From Geodermatophilus siccatus (GTDB taxonomy: Bacteria; Actinomycetota; Actinomycetes; Mycobacteriales; Geodermatophilaceae), in contig NZ_FNHE01000004.1 in assembly GCF_900103785.1 (NCBI RefSeq), positions 62,001 to 126,000 on the forward strand: a stretch of DNA of 64,000 nucleotides, in the 5' to 3' direction. The position numbers and the translations under genes are program-made. A model generated the notes under the pieces. The model was not told the DNA's origin and searched no databases. It saw only the letters and a program-made list of their open reading frames with translations. Positions 1-8,087 of this stretch are shown in pieces; position 1 is the stretch's first letter, and every line of letters starts with the position of its first letter.

Positions 1-336
1 CGCACCCTGCACGGCCGCGAGGTGCCGGCCACCGAGGTGCCGTGGATGCGCTGCATCGAGGTGGTCGTGCACGCCGTCGACCTCGACGCCGGCGTGGGCT
101 TCGCCGACGTCGACGAGGGGGTGCAGGCCGCGATCTGCGAGGAGGTGCTCGCCTCGTGGGAGCGCCGCGGCGAGACGCCCGACGTCGTCGTCTTCGCCGG
201 CGACCGCGAGTGGGGCAGCGGCGCGGTCGCCGTCTCCGGGTCGCTGCCGGCGGTCACCGGCTGGCTCACCGGGCGCAGCCGTGGGGAGGAGCTCACCGCG
301 GACGGCGACCTGCCGGCCCTGCCCCGCTGGATGTGA
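1..336 (+). CDS. Mycothiol-dependent maleylpyruvate isomerase family protein, C-terminal part (5' cut by window edge)
   Basis: The reading frame is open from base 1, so the true start lies outside the window. About 111 residues are visible and end in a TGA. The stretch VPWMRCIEVVVHAVDL matches the metal-binding helix end typical of the DinB/maleylpyruvate isomerase superfamily, and the tail SGSLPAVTGWLTGRS is typical of the C-terminal domain of the actinobacterial mycothiol-dependent family. Such enzymes use mycothiol as the thiol cofactor in isomerase or transferase reactions. The substrate cannot be told from this fragment, and no aromatic catabolism genes lie next to it here. Confidence 0.75.
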   Translation, partial: RTLHGREVPATEVPWMRCIEVVVHAVDLDAGVGFADVDEGVQAAICEEVLASWERRGETPDVVVFAGDREWGSGAVAVSGSLPAVTGWLTGRSRGEELTADGDLPALPRWM

Positions 337-674
337 GGCACACGCCGTCCCCGCTCGGCCCTGCGGCGGGCTGCCCTCCCGGGGCGGGCTCCCGCCGTCC
401 GCCTGTCCCGTCGTCGTGCGCCGGGTGTGGTCCCGGCGCGGTCGGGGACCACGTCGAGCGCACAGCCACCGGAGCCGCGGTGGTGCCTGCGGCCGGCCGG
501 GCAGCTGCTCGCGGCCGCGGATACCTGAACCTCACGGTCTCGTAGACTGCGGTGCGTCCGGCGTCACGGGGGCGTCGGACACCTCCCTCCGACCGCGCGG
601 ACCCGCGGTTGCACTCCGCGCTCGCCCGGGTACCGGGCACGGGCCCGCCCGCCCCCGACCCTCCGGAGTGGTCC
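337..674. other. Intergenic region upstream of the rhodopsin gene
   Basis: These 338 bases hold no open frame with protein-like composition that starts well or resembles a family. The only nearby signal is the ribosome binding site CCGGAG just before the rhodopsin start. A rhodopsin promoter must lie here, but I could not fix convincing -35 and -10 boxes. Confidence 0.5.
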
Positions 675-1652
675 GTGGACCCGACCGAGCCGCCCGTTCC
701 CGAACTGCAGACCATGCCGCTGGGCCTCTACGACGTGGTGCAGTTCGCGATCCTCGGCGCGGGCTTCGCGCTGCTGGCCTACTTCCTGTACTCGCTGACC
801 AGCCGGGACGAGGTCTCCGCGCGGTACCGGCCCTCGTCGTACGCGGCCCTCTGCCTCGCCGCGGTGGCGACGGTCGCCTACGCGCTGCTGTACCAGGACT
901 GGGACAGCGGCTTCCGCCTCGAGGACGGCGTGTACGTGCCGACCGAGGAGGCGCGGACGACGGAGGGCACCCGCTACATCGACTGGTCGATCACGGTGCC
1001 CCTGCTGACCGTCGAGCTGCTGGCCGTCTGCTCGGTCGCCGGGTCCGCCGCCCGCCGGCTGCGCTCCAGCACCATGGCCGCGGCGTTCCTGATGATCGTC
1101 ACCGGCTACCTCGGTGCCCAGGTGCTCGACCAGGGGCGGGACCGGACCGCCCTGCTCGTGTGGGGCCTGATCAGCACCGCCTTCTTCGGCTACCTCTACG
1201 TCGCGCTCATCGGTGCGGTGCGCCGGTCGCTGCCGACGATGGGCCCCGAAGCGGCCGTGAGCCTGCGGAACGCGACGATCGTGCTGCTGAGCAGCTTCGG
1301 GGTCTACCCGCTGGTCTATGCGGTGCCCGTCTTCGCCGACGTCACCCCCGCCTGGTTCACCGCCATGCAGGTCGGCTACTCCGCGGCCGACGTCGTGGCC
1401 AAGATCGGCTTCGGCGTCCTCGTGCACAAGGTCGCCAAGCTGCGCACCGCCGAGGACATCGCGGCCGGGGTCGACACCCACCCCGAACCGGTGTGGTCGA
1501 GCAACGTGCACAAGAGCGACGGCGTGCTGCCCGAGGTCGGGCGGGTCGCCCCGGCGGTGCTCGACCGGCTCGGCGCCGCCCCGGGCGGGCCGGTCCTCCA
1601 GCGGTCCGACGCGGTTGCCCGCGCCGCCGGCCGCCGCCGCGGGGACGCCTGA
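675..1652 (+). CDS. Microbial rhodopsin, DTE-type (predicted light-driven proton pump)
   Basis: A seven-helix retinal protein of about 325 residues. Helix C reads RYIDWSITVPLLTVE, giving the proteorhodopsin-like triad Asp103 (Schiff-base counterion), Thr107 and Glu114 (proton donor). These match D97/T101/E108 of proteorhodopsin with identical spacing. Leu111 sits at the green/blue tuning position and predicts green absorption. Helix G reads SAADVVAKIGFG, giving Asp239 and the retinal-binding Lys243. The histidine found in helix B of marine proteorhodopsins appears to be replaced by a non-histidine residue. The GTG start at 675 is preceded by CCGGAG at 663-668; an ATG at 714 is the alternative. 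The C-terminal 65 residues after Lys243 form an unusually long cytoplasmic tail. No retinal-forming dioxygenase gene is in the window. Confidence 0.93.
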   Translation: MDPTEPPVPELQTMPLGLYDVVQFAILGAGFALLAYFLYSLTSRDEVSARYRPSSYAALCLAAVATVAYALLYQDWDSGFRLEDGVYVPTEEARTTEGTRYIDWSITVPLLTVELLAVCSVAGSAARRLRSSTMAAAFLMIVTGYLGAQVLDQGRDRTALLVWGLISTAFFGYLYVALIGAVRRSLPTMGPEAAVSLRNATIVLLSSFGVYPLVYAVPVFADVTPAWFTAMQVGYSAADVVAKIGFGVLVHKVAKLRTAEDIAAGVDTHPEPVWSSNVHKSDGVLPEVGRVAPAVLDRLGAAPGGPVLQRSDAVARAAGRRRGDA

Positions 1653-1668
1653 AGCAGGCCTCCGCGCC

Positions 1669-1740
1669 TGCAGACCCCGCCGCGGCCCCGTCCGGAGGCG
1701 TGCCGCGAGCTCGCGAGCGGTGAGGACGGGGTCCTCTTTC
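1669..1740 (-). repeat. Dispersed palindromic repeat, copy 1
   Basis: Read on the minus strand, it begins at the stop codon of the acetyltransferase gene as TGAAAGAGGACCCCGTCC and runs through a GC-rich imperfect palindrome to a GGACGGGGCC end. The same core recurs at about ten other places. It lies between two convergent genes, where it could also end transcription. Confidence 0.8.
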
Positions 1741-2623
1741 AGGGCAGCCGGGCCAGCAGCGCCCGGGCGAACGCCTCGGCCGACGGGTCGACCGGACCGC
1801 CCGCCGCCGCGGCGGCCCGCAGCCAGCCGGCCAGCGGCGCGGCCAGGACGGGGGAGAGCGCCGCGATCCACGCCCCCGTCCCCGCCCGCGCCTCGGCCAC
1901 GTGCTCGGTGCCGCCGTCGGGGGAGTGCGCGACCACCTCGGGCCGGGTGGCCAGCAGGCCGCCGACCCGCCAGTCGCCGGACGTGGTCCGGGCGGCGAGC
2001 GCCTCCAGCCGGTCGGCCGCCGTCCGCAGCAGCAGAAGGACCCCGTCCTCCTCTGGAAGGACCCCCTTGCCCCCCGCCACTCGCAAGCTCGCGGCGGGAC
2101 CCTGCAAGGCGGCCCTCAGAGGCTCGCGGCGAGCCTCTGGACGGGGCCGCCACGGTGAGGCAGGCGGGTCCCAGGCCGTCGGCTCGCGGCGCATGGGGAC
2201 GTGCGGGATGCCGTCCTCGACGTAGCCCGGGCCGCTGCGCACGAAGCCGAACCGGGCGTACCAGCCCTCCAGGTGCGCCTGCGCGCCGAGGGTGATCGGC
2301 GCGCCCCCGCACAGCGCGATCCCGGCCTCGATCAGCCGCGCCGCCAGGCCCTCGCCGCGGTGCGCGGCCGCGGTCGCCACCCGGCCGATCGCGCGGGTGT
2401 CGCCGTCGTCGAGCACGCGGATGGTGGCCGCGATCCCGCCGTCCTCGTCGGCGAACCACAGGTGCACCGTGCCCGGCTCGACGTCCCGGCCGTCCAGCTC
2501 CGGGTACGGGCACTGCTGCTCGACCACGAAGACGTCGACCCGCAGCCGGCACAGGCCGTAGACCTCGGTGCCGGTCAGCTCGGCGAAGCGGGCCGTGCGC
2601 ATGCGCAGCGGTGCAGCGGTCAT
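1739..2623 (-). CDS. ElaA-like GNAT acetyltransferase fused by a dispersed repeat to an unrelated C-terminal tail
   Basis: Residues 1-150 form a complete ElaA-type GNAT N-acetyltransferase: TEVYGLCRLRVDVFVVEQQC near the start, IGRVATAAAHRGEGLAARL as the acetyl-CoA loop, and AQAHLEGWYARFGF near the end. Residues 156-196 are encoded by the dispersed repeat at 2035-2157 and are rich in Arg and Pro. Residues 197-294 resemble a small actinobacterial protein of its own, containing GGTEHVAEARAG and WIAALSPVLAAPLAGWL. I infer that two neighbouring genes were joined when the repeat removed the stop of the first and the start of the second. The ATG at 2623 was chosen because it begins the conserved ElaA region; another ATG lies at 2602. 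The gene diverges from the iron transporter operon. Confidence 0.75.
   Translation of the reverse strand: MTAAPLRMRTARFAELTGTEVYGLCRLRVDVFVVEQQCPYPELDGRDVEPGTVHLWFADEDGGIAATIRVLDDGDTRAIGRVATAAAHRGEGLAARLIEAGIALCGGAPITLGAQAHLEGWYARFGFVRSGPGYVEDGIPHVPMRREPTAWDPPASPWRPRPEARREPLRAALQGPAASLRVAGGKGVLPEEDGVLLLLRTAADRLEALAARTTSGDWRVGGLLATRPEVVAHSPDGGTEHVAEARAGTGAWIAALSPVLAAPLAGWLRAAAAAGGPVDPSAEAFARALLARLP
2035..2157 (+). repeat. Dispersed palindromic repeat, copy 2 (composite, inside a gene)
   Basis: It contains AAGGACCCCGTCCTCC, a second AAGGACCCCC start, the central CGCAAGCTCGCGGCGGGACCCTGCA block and a GGACGGGGCC end. It looks like two overlapping copies. It is translated in frame on the minus strand as residues 156-196 of the acetyltransferase fusion. 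Confidence 0.75.
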
Positions 2624-2684
2624 GCGATGAGTTGTAGCCGACCGGGCAGGGCCGCCCCGCTGCCGCCCGTGGTACACCTTCTGC

Positions 2685-2703
2685 TGAGGTTTGGCTTGCC
2701 TAT
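2685..2703 (+). promoter_or_regulatory. IdeR/DtxR-like iron box
   Basis: TGAGGTTTGGCTTGCCTAT matches 14 of 19 positions of the IdeR consensus TTAGGTTAGGCTAACCTAA. It lies 17 bases before the iron-binding protein start, between divergent genes. Iron-loaded IdeR should repress the transporter here. Confidence 0.65.
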
Positions 2704-2719
2704 CTTCTGGAGCTCCTAC

Positions 2720-3742
2720 GTGACCAGGCTCGTGCGGACCACCGCGACCGCCCTCTCCGCCCTCACCGTCGCCGGGGCGCTCGCCGGCTGCGGCGGAGGC
2801 GACGCGGGGGCCGCCGAGACGCTGACGGTGTACAGCGCCCAGCACGAGAGCCTGGTCCGCACGATGCTCGAGGGCTTCACCGACGAGACCGGCATCGCGC
2901 TGGAGTTCCGCGACGCCAACGACGCCGAGCTGGCCAACCAGATCGTGCAGGAGGGCGAGGCCAGCCCGGCCGACGTCTTCCTCACCGAGAACAGCCCGTC
3001 GATCGACGTCCTCGACCGCGAGGGCCTGCTGGCGCCGCTGGACCAGGGGACGCTGGACCAGGTCGGCGCGCAGTACCGGCCCGCGACGGGCAACTGGACC
3101 GGCTTCGCCGCCCGCTCGACCGTGCTGGTCTACAACCCCGCCCAGCTGCCGCAGGACCAGCTGCCGGCGTCGATCCTCGACCTGGCCGACCTCCGGTGGG
3201 AGGGCCGGATCGGCATCGCCGCGGGCGGCGCGGACTTCCAGGCGATCGTGGCCGGTGTCCTGGCGCTGCGCGGCGAGGAGGCGACCCGGGCCTGGCTGGA
3301 GGGGCTGCAGCGCAACGCGAACGTCTACCCCAGCAACAGCGCGGTGATGGTGGCCGCCGACGAGGGCGAGATCGACGCGGGCGTCATGTACCACTACTAC
3401 TTCTACCGGGACCGCGCCGAGAACGGCCTGAAGAGCGACGACGCCGAGCTGCACTTCTTCCGCAACTCCGACCCGGGCGCCTTCCTCAGCGTCTCCGGCG
3501 CCGGCGTCCTGGCCTCCTCCGACCAGCCCGAGCAGGCCCAGCAGCTGGTCGCCTACCTGACCGGCCCCGAGGCCCAGCAGCGGCTGGCCGAGAGCAGCGC
3601 GCTGGAGTACGCCGTCGGCAACGGCGTCCCCTCGGCCGAGGTGCTGCCGCCGCTCGAGGAGCTGCAGGCACCGCAGGTCGACCCCGGGTCGCTGGACCAG
3701 CAGCGGGTCACCGAGCTGATGCAGGACGTGGGGCTGCTCTGA
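2720..3742 (+). CDS. Iron(III) ABC transporter substrate-binding lipoprotein
   Basis: A 340-residue extracytoplasmic binding protein of the FbpA/FutA/IdiA family. A short signal sequence ends in the lipobox-like LAGCGGGD at about residue 21, so it should be lipid-anchored. The mature part begins LTVYSAQHESLVRTMLEGF, a typical start of iron-binding proteins of this family, and contains VFLTENSPSIDVLD and the tyrosine-rich MYHYYFYRD, whose tyrosines are the expected Fe(III) ligands. The GTG at 2720 is preceded by GGAG at 2709-2712. It is the first gene of a three-gene operon with permease and ATPase, behind an IdeR-like box, which supports iron as the substrate. Confidence 0.92.
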   Translation: MTRLVRTTATALSALTVAGALAGCGGGDAGAAETLTVYSAQHESLVRTMLEGFTDETGIALEFRDANDAELANQIVQEGEASPADVFLTENSPSIDVLDREGLLAPLDQGTLDQVGAQYRPATGNWTGFAARSTVLVYNPAQLPQDQLPASILDLADLRWEGRIGIAAGGADFQAIVAGVLALRGEEATRAWLEGLQRNANVYPSNSAVMVAADEGEIDAGVMYHYYFYRDRAENGLKSDDAELHFFRNSDPGAFLSVSGAGVLASSDQPEQAQQLVAYLTGPEAQQRLAESSALEYAVGNGVPSAEVLPPLEELQAPQVDPGSLDQQRVTELMQDVGLL

Positions 3743-5325
3743 GCGCTCCCGCGTCGCCGGCCGCCGAGCCCGGGACGACGGCCCGGCCGGTCGTCCCGGG
3801 GCGGTCGCGCACGCGCGCCCCGTTGACCCTGCTGCTCGCCGTGGCGGTCGCGGTGCTCGCGCTGGTGCCCCTGGCGTTCGTCGTCGCGGAGGTGGTCGAG
3901 GTCGGCTGGGCCGGCGTGCGGGAGCTGGTGTTCCGCCCGCGGGTCGCCGAGCTGCTGGGCAACACCGCGCAGCTGGTCGTCGGCACGGTGCTGCTGTGCG
4001 CCGTCCTCGGGGTGGGCGCGGCCTGGCTGGTGGAGCGCTCGGCGCTGCCGGGACGGCGGCTCTGGCACGTGCTGCTGGTCGCGCCGCTGGCCGTGCCGGC
4101 GTTCGTCAACAGCTACGCCTGGATCTCGCTGCTGCCGGGGCTGGACACCTACGGCGGCGCGCTGCTGGTCGTGACCCTGTCCTACTTCCCCTTCGTGTAC
4201 CTGCCGGTGGTCGCCGCCTTCCGCGGCCTGGACCCGGCCCTGGAGGACACCGCCCGCGGCCTGGGTCTCTCCGGCCCTGCTGTGTTCCGGCGGGTGCAGC
4301 TGCCGCAGCTGCGGGTGGCCCTGCTCGGCGGCAGCCTGCTCGTCGCGCTGCACGTGCTGGCCGAGTTCGGCGCGCTGCAGATGCTGCGCTACCCGACCTT
4401 CACCACCGCCATCTACGACCAGTACCGGGCGACCTTCAACGGGCCCGGCGCGACCGCGCTGGCCGGCGTCCTGCTGCTGCTCAGCCTGGGCCTGCTGCTC
4501 GCCGAGCTGCGGCTGCGGGGCGTGCGTGGCTACGCCCGCACCGGGGCGGGGGTGGCGCGCGCCGGGCGGCCGGTCCGGCTCGGGGCCCTCGCCGTCCCGG
4601 CGCTGCTGGGCCTGGGCGGGCTGGTCGCGCTGTCACTGGCCGTGCCGCTGGGCAGCCTGGCGCTGTGGATGGTGCGCGGCTCGTCGACCGCGCTGGACCG
4701 GTCCGCGCTGCTGGAGACCACGGGGACGACGCTCGGGCTGGCCGCGGTCGCCGCCGTCGTCACCACCGCGATGGCGCTGCCCACCGGCTGGCTCGCCGTC
4801 CGGGCGCGGGGCCGGGTGGCCACGCTGCTGGAGCGCAGCACCTACCTGGGCAGCTCGGTGCCGGCCATCGTCATCGCCCTCGCGCTGGTGACCGTCTCCC
4901 TCGAGGTCACGCCGTGGGCCTACCAGACCGTGCCGGTGCTGCTGGCCGCCTACGCGATCCTGTTCCTGCCCCGCGCGATCGTCACCGTGCGCGCCGCCGT
5001 CGAGCAGGCGCCGCCGCTCTACGACGACGTCGCCGCCTCGCTGGGCTCCTCGGCGGCCGACCGGCTGCGCCGGGTCACGCTGCCGCTGCTGGCCCCCGGC
5101 CTCGGCGCCGGCGCGGCGCTGGTGTTCCTGGCCGTGGTCACCGAGCTGACCGCCACGCTCCTGCTCGCGCCCATCGGCACCACCACGCTGGCCAGCGCCT
5201 TCTGGTCGGCCAGCAGTGCGCTGGAGTACGGCGCGGCCGCCCCCTACGCCGTGGTCATGGTGCTGCTGTCGGCGCCGGCCACCGTGCTGCTCTCCCGCGA
5301 CGCCCGGCGGGGGCTGACGACGTGA
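3739..5325 (+). CDS. Iron ABC transporter permease (fused two-domain FbpB type)
   Basis: An inner-membrane permease of about 528 residues with two homologous halves of some six helices each. Each half carries an EAA-type loop: the first around LEDTARGLGLSGPAVFRRV, the second around YDDVAASLGSSAADRLRRV. This fused form is usual for FbpB/ThiP-type transporters. The frame has no ATG or GTG near the expected start. I chose CTG at 3739, which overlaps the TGA of the binding protein gene (CTGA) and follows GGACGTGGGG. TTG at 3823 and GTG at 3841 are alternatives that would trim the N-terminus by 28 or 34 residues. It must pair with the binding protein upstream and the ATPase downstream. Confidence 0.9.
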   Translation: MSAPASPAAEPGTTARPVVPGRSRTRAPLTLLLAVAVAVLALVPLAFVVAEVVEVGWAGVRELVFRPRVAELLGNTAQLVVGTVLLCAVLGVGAAWLVERSALPGRRLWHVLLVAPLAVPAFVNSYAWISLLPGLDTYGGALLVVTLSYFPFVYLPVVAAFRGLDPALEDTARGLGLSGPAVFRRVQLPQLRVALLGGSLLVALHVLAEFGALQMLRYPTFTTAIYDQYRATFNGPGATALAGVLLLLSLGLLLAELRLRGVRGYARTGAGVARAGRPVRLGALAVPALLGLGGLVALSLAVPLGSLALWMVRGSSTALDRSALLETTGTTLGLAAVAAVVTTAMALPTGWLAVRARGRVATLLERSTYLGSSVPAIVIALALVTVSLEVTPWAYQTVPVLLAAYAILFLPRAIVTVRAAVEQAPPLYDDVAASLGSSAADRLRRVTLPLLAPGLGAGAALVFLAVVTELTATLLLAPIGTTTLASAFWSASSALEYGAAAPYAVVMVLLSAPATVLLSRDARRGLTT

Positions 5326-5359
5326 GCCCCCGCCCCCTGACCCTCCGAGGACCGCTGCC

Positions 5360-6412
5360 ATGAGCTCCCTGACCGTCACCGGCGTGACGAAGTCCTACGG
5401 CGCGACGCCCGTGCTCACCGGCGTGGACCTGCACGTGCCCGAGGGCGGCTTCACCGCGCTGCTGGGACCCTCCGGCTGCGGCAAGACGACGCTGCTGCGG
5501 CTGGTCGCCGGCTTCGACGACCCCGACCGCGGCACCGTCGAGATCGGCGGCCGCACGGTGGCCGGCGCGGGCCGCAGCGTGCCCGCGCGGCGCCGCCACA
5601 TCGGCTTCGTGCCGCAGGAGGGCGGGCTGTTCCCGCACCTGTCGGTCGCCGGCAACGTCGCCTTCGGCCTGCCGCGCCGCCAGCGCCGCGACGCCGGCCG
5701 GGTGGCGGCGCTGCTGGAGCTCGTCGGCCTCGACGCCGCCCTCGCCGAGCGCTCGCCGCACCAGCTCTCCGGCGGCCAGCAGCAGCGCGTGGCGCTGGCC
5801 CGCGCGCTGGCACCCGCTCCGTCCCTGGTGCTGCTCGACGAGCCGTTCTCCTCGCTGGACGCCTCACTGCGCGAGGAGACGCGGCAGGCGGTCGCCGACG
5901 CGCTGACCGCGGCCGGCGCGACCGCGGTGCTGGTCACGCACGACCAGGCCGAGGCGCTGTCGATGGCCGACCAGGTGGCCGTGCTGCGCGGCGGGACGCT
6001 GGTCCAGCTGGCCGACCCGCGCACCCTCTACCGCAGCCCGCAGGATCTCGACGTCGCCACCTTCGTGGGGGAGTCGGTGGTGCTCGACGCCGACGTCCGC
6101 GGCGGCCGGGCGCACTCGGCCCTCGGCGTGCTCGACCTCGACCGGACCTGCCCCGACGGCCCGGTGCGAGTGCTCCTGCGCCCGGAGCAGCTACGGCTCG
6201 GACCGGCGGCCGGGGCCGGGCCGCGCGCCCGCGTGCGCGGCGTCGACTTCTTCGGCCACGACGCGCGGGTACGCCTCGAGCTGCCCTCCGGGGTCGAGTT
6301 CAGCGCCCGGCTGGAGGGCTGGGACCTGCCGGCGGCGGGGGACGACGTGACGGTCGGCGTCCTCGGCGCGGCGCTGCCGTTCCCGGGGGACGACGCGCGG
6401 GTACCGGCCTGA
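5360..6412 (+). CDS. Iron ABC transporter ATP-binding protein (FbpC type)
   Basis: A 350-residue ATPase that should power the permease encoded just upstream. Walker A is GPSGCGKTT (about residues 36-44), the signature is [15 protein letters not shown], Walker B is [12 protein letters not shown], and the switch histidine is in VTHDQ. The C-terminal 110 residues form a TOBE-like regulatory domain ([14 protein letters not shown]). The ATG at 5360 follows CCGAGGACCGCC. The 34-base gap after the permease gene suggests co-transcription. Confidence 0.93.
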   Translation: MSSLTVTGVTKSYGATPVLTGVDLHVPEGGFTALLGPSGCGKTTLLRLVAGFDDPDRGTVEIGGRTVAGAGRSVPARRRHIGFVPQEGGLFPHLSVAGNVAFGLPRRQRRDAGRVAALLELVGLDAALAERSPHQLSGGQQQRVALARALAPAPSLVLLDEPFSSLDASLREETRQAVADALTAAGATAVLVTHDQAEALSMADQVAVLRGGTLVQLADPRTLYRSPQDLDVATFVGESVVLDADVRGGRAHSALGVLDLDRTCPDGPVRVLLRPEQLRLGPAAGAGPRARVRGVDFFGHDARVRLELPSGVEFSARLEGWDLPAAGDDVTVGVLGAALPFPGDDARVPA

Positions 6413-6426
6413 GTGTCGGCCGTGGG

Positions 6427-6445
6427 TTAGGTGTGCCTAAGCTCA
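6427..6445 (+). promoter_or_regulatory. IdeR/DtxR-like iron box before the aldolase operon
   Basis: TTAGGTGTGCCTAAGCTCA matches 15 of 19 positions of the DtxR consensus TTAGGTTAGCCTAACCTAA, including the palindrome TTAGG-TGTG-CCTAA. It ends five bases before the GTG start at 6451, so the operon may have a leaderless or very short transcript that IdeR blocks. Confidence 0.65.
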
Positions 6446-6450
6446 CCTGC

Positions 6451-7236
6451 GTGGACCTCTTCCTCTTCACGGTGGACCCCGGCTGGGGCGCCGACGTGGT
6501 GGCCGCGGGCGCGGCCGGGATCGTCGTGGACTGGGAGCGGCGCGGGAAACACCGCCGCCAGCTCGGCGAGGGGACCCAGATCAACAGCGACACCCCCGCC
6601 GACCTGAGCCGGGTGCGGGCGGCCACCGACGGCCGGGTGCTCTGCCGCGTCAACGGCTTCGGGCCGTGGACGCCGGCCGAGGTGGACGACGCCGTCGCAC
6701 GCGGCGCCGACGAGCTGCTGCTGCCGATGGTGCGCACGGCCGAGGAGGTCGACCGGACCCTCGACCTGGTCGCCGGCCGCTGCGGGCTGGGCATCCTGGT
6801 CGAGACGCAGGACGGCGTGGCCCGCGCGGCCGAGCTGGCCCGCCGGCCGCTGTCGCGGGTCTACGTCGGCCTCAACGACCTGCGCATCGACCGCGGTGCG
6901 CAGCAGCTGTTCACGCCGCTGGTCGACGGCACGGTGGACGCCGTCCGCGCGGGGGTGCCCGGGGCGTTCGGCGTCGGCGGGCTGACCCTGCCCGAGGGCG
7001 GCGCCCCGGTGCCGGCCTGGCTGCTCGCCGCCGAGCTCGTCCGGCTGGGCGCGGACTTCACGTTCCTGCGGCGCTCGTTCACCGCCGACATGGCCGGGCG
7101 CAACCCCTTCGTCGAGGTGCCGCGGCTGCTCGCCGTCCTCACCGGCCTGGCGACGGCCACCGCGGACGAGGTGGCCGAGCGCCGGGCCGCCTTCGTCGCC
7201 GCCGTGACCGGGGTGCCCGCGGTCCAGTCGGCGTGA
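6451..7236 (+). CDS. HpcH/HpaI aldolase / citrate lyase beta-like protein
   Basis: A 261-residue TIM-barrel protein of the phosphoenolpyruvate/pyruvate domain superfamily. Family signs are GIVVDWERRGKHRRQ (metal/substrate region near the start), LCRVNGF, ELLLPMVRTAEEVD and GILVETQDGV, which resembles the Glu-bearing strand of this family. VYVGLNDLRID follows, where the metal-binding acidic residues usually sit. The exact substrate is not evident. The start GTG at 6451 was preferred to GTG 6433 because the latter lies inside the IdeR-like box. It is the first gene of an overlapping three-gene operon with an epimerase and a glycosyltransferase, an unusual setting that suggests a role in building an acidic sugar or pyruvyl-type group rather than in catabolism. 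Confidence 0.8.
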   Translation: MDLFLFTVDPGWGADVVAAGAAGIVVDWERRGKHRRQLGEGTQINSDTPADLSRVRAATDGRVLCRVNGFGPWTPAEVDDAVARGADELLLPMVRTAEEVDRTLDLVAGRCGLGILVETQDGVARAAELARRPLSRVYVGLNDLRIDRGAQQLFTPLVDGTVDAVRAGVPGAFGVGGLTLPEGGAPVPAWLLAAELVRLGADFTFLRRSFTADMAGRNPFVEVPRLLAVLTGLATATADEVAERRAAFVAAVTGVPAVQSA

Positions 7237-8087
7237 GGGCCCTGGTCACCGGTGCTGGCGGCTTCGTCGGCCGGCACCTGGTCGCCCGGCTGCGAGGCGA
7301 CGGGTGGGACGTCGTCCCGCTGACGCGGGCGTCGGTCGACCTGACCGATGCGGTCGCTGCCGCCGCCGCCGTGCGGGCGGCCGACCCCGACGTCGTCTTC
7401 TCGCTGGCCGCCGCGCGCCGGAAGGCGACCCCCTCGGAGCGCGCCGACACCGTCGCGGTCAACACCAGCCCGTGGCTGGTCGACGCGCTGCCCGACCGGT
7501 GCCGGGCGGTGGTCCGGCTGGGGTCCTCGACCGAGTACGCCGCCGCGCCGGTGCCGCTGGCCGAGGACGCCGCCCTGCAGCCGCGCGGGTTCTTCGGCGC
7601 CACCAAGGCGGCCGGCTCGCTGCTGCTGCAGGCCGCCGCGGCCGAGCGCGAGGTGCGGTCGGCGGTGCTGCGCGCGTTCCAGGTGTACGGGCCCGGCGAC
7701 CACCCGACCCGGCTGGTGCCGGTCGTGCTGGCGGCCGCGCGCACGGGCGGGGTGGTCCCGCTGCCGGCACGGGTGAGCCGGCGGGACTGGGTGTGGGTCG
7801 GCGACGTGGTGGACGCCTGCGTGCGGGCCGCCCTCGCCGACGACCTGCCGCCGGGGCAGGTGCTCAACATCGGCACCGGTGCGCAGACCTCGACCGAGGA
7901 GCTGGTGTCCCTCGCGTCGCGGGTGACCGGGCGGCCGATCGCCGTCGCGGCCGGCGCGCACCCGGGCCGCGACTGGGACACCGGCTGCTGGGTCAGCGAC
8001 CCGTCGCTGGCGGCGTCCCGGCTGGGCTGGCGGCCCTCCGTCGACCTGGCCGAGGGGCTGGCCCGCACCTGGGCCGCGCTGTCGTGA
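7233..8087 (+). CDS. NAD-dependent epimerase/dehydratase family protein
   Basis: A 284-residue extended short-chain dehydrogenase. The Rossmann motif is TGAGGFVG at residues 6-13. The substrate region includes LGSSTEYAAAPVPL. The usual YxxxK active-site motif appears as FGATK, so the catalytic tyrosine position holds phenylalanine while the lysine is kept. The C-terminal part has VLNIGTG and DPSLAASRLGWRP, typical of nucleotide-sugar enzymes. The GTG start overlaps the aldolase stop (GTGA). It likely acts on a nucleotide sugar used by the glycosyltransferase that follows, but the missing tyrosine puts normal dehydrogenase chemistry in doubt. Confidence 0.85.
   Translation: MRALVTGAGGFVGRHLVARLRGDGWDVVPLTRASVDLTDAVAAAAAVRAADPDVVFSLAAARRKATPSERADTVAVNTSPWLVDALPDRCRAVVRLGSSTEYAAAPVPLAEDAALQPRGFFGATKAAGSLLLQAAAAEREVRSAVLRAFQVYGPGDHPTRLVPVVLAAARTGGVVPLPARVSRRDWVWVGDVVDACVRAALADDLPPGQVLNIGTGAQTSTEELVSLASRVTGRPIAVAAGAHPGRDWDTGCWVSDPSLAASRLGWRPSVDLAEGLARTWAALS

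Noticed and set aside
830..1210. A carotenoid antenna site in the rhodopsin, as in xanthorhodopsin.
   Set aside because: My hand alignment puts Ile rather than Gly at the fenestration position in helix E, but it is too uncertain to state in either direction.
564..2552. A 662-residue open frame on the minus strand under the rhodopsin and acetyltransferase genes.
   Set aside because: It is an Arg/Gly/Pro-rich shadow of real genes caused by high GC at third positions. Similar long shadows under cydDC, the iron permease and the copper ATPase were left out for the same reason.
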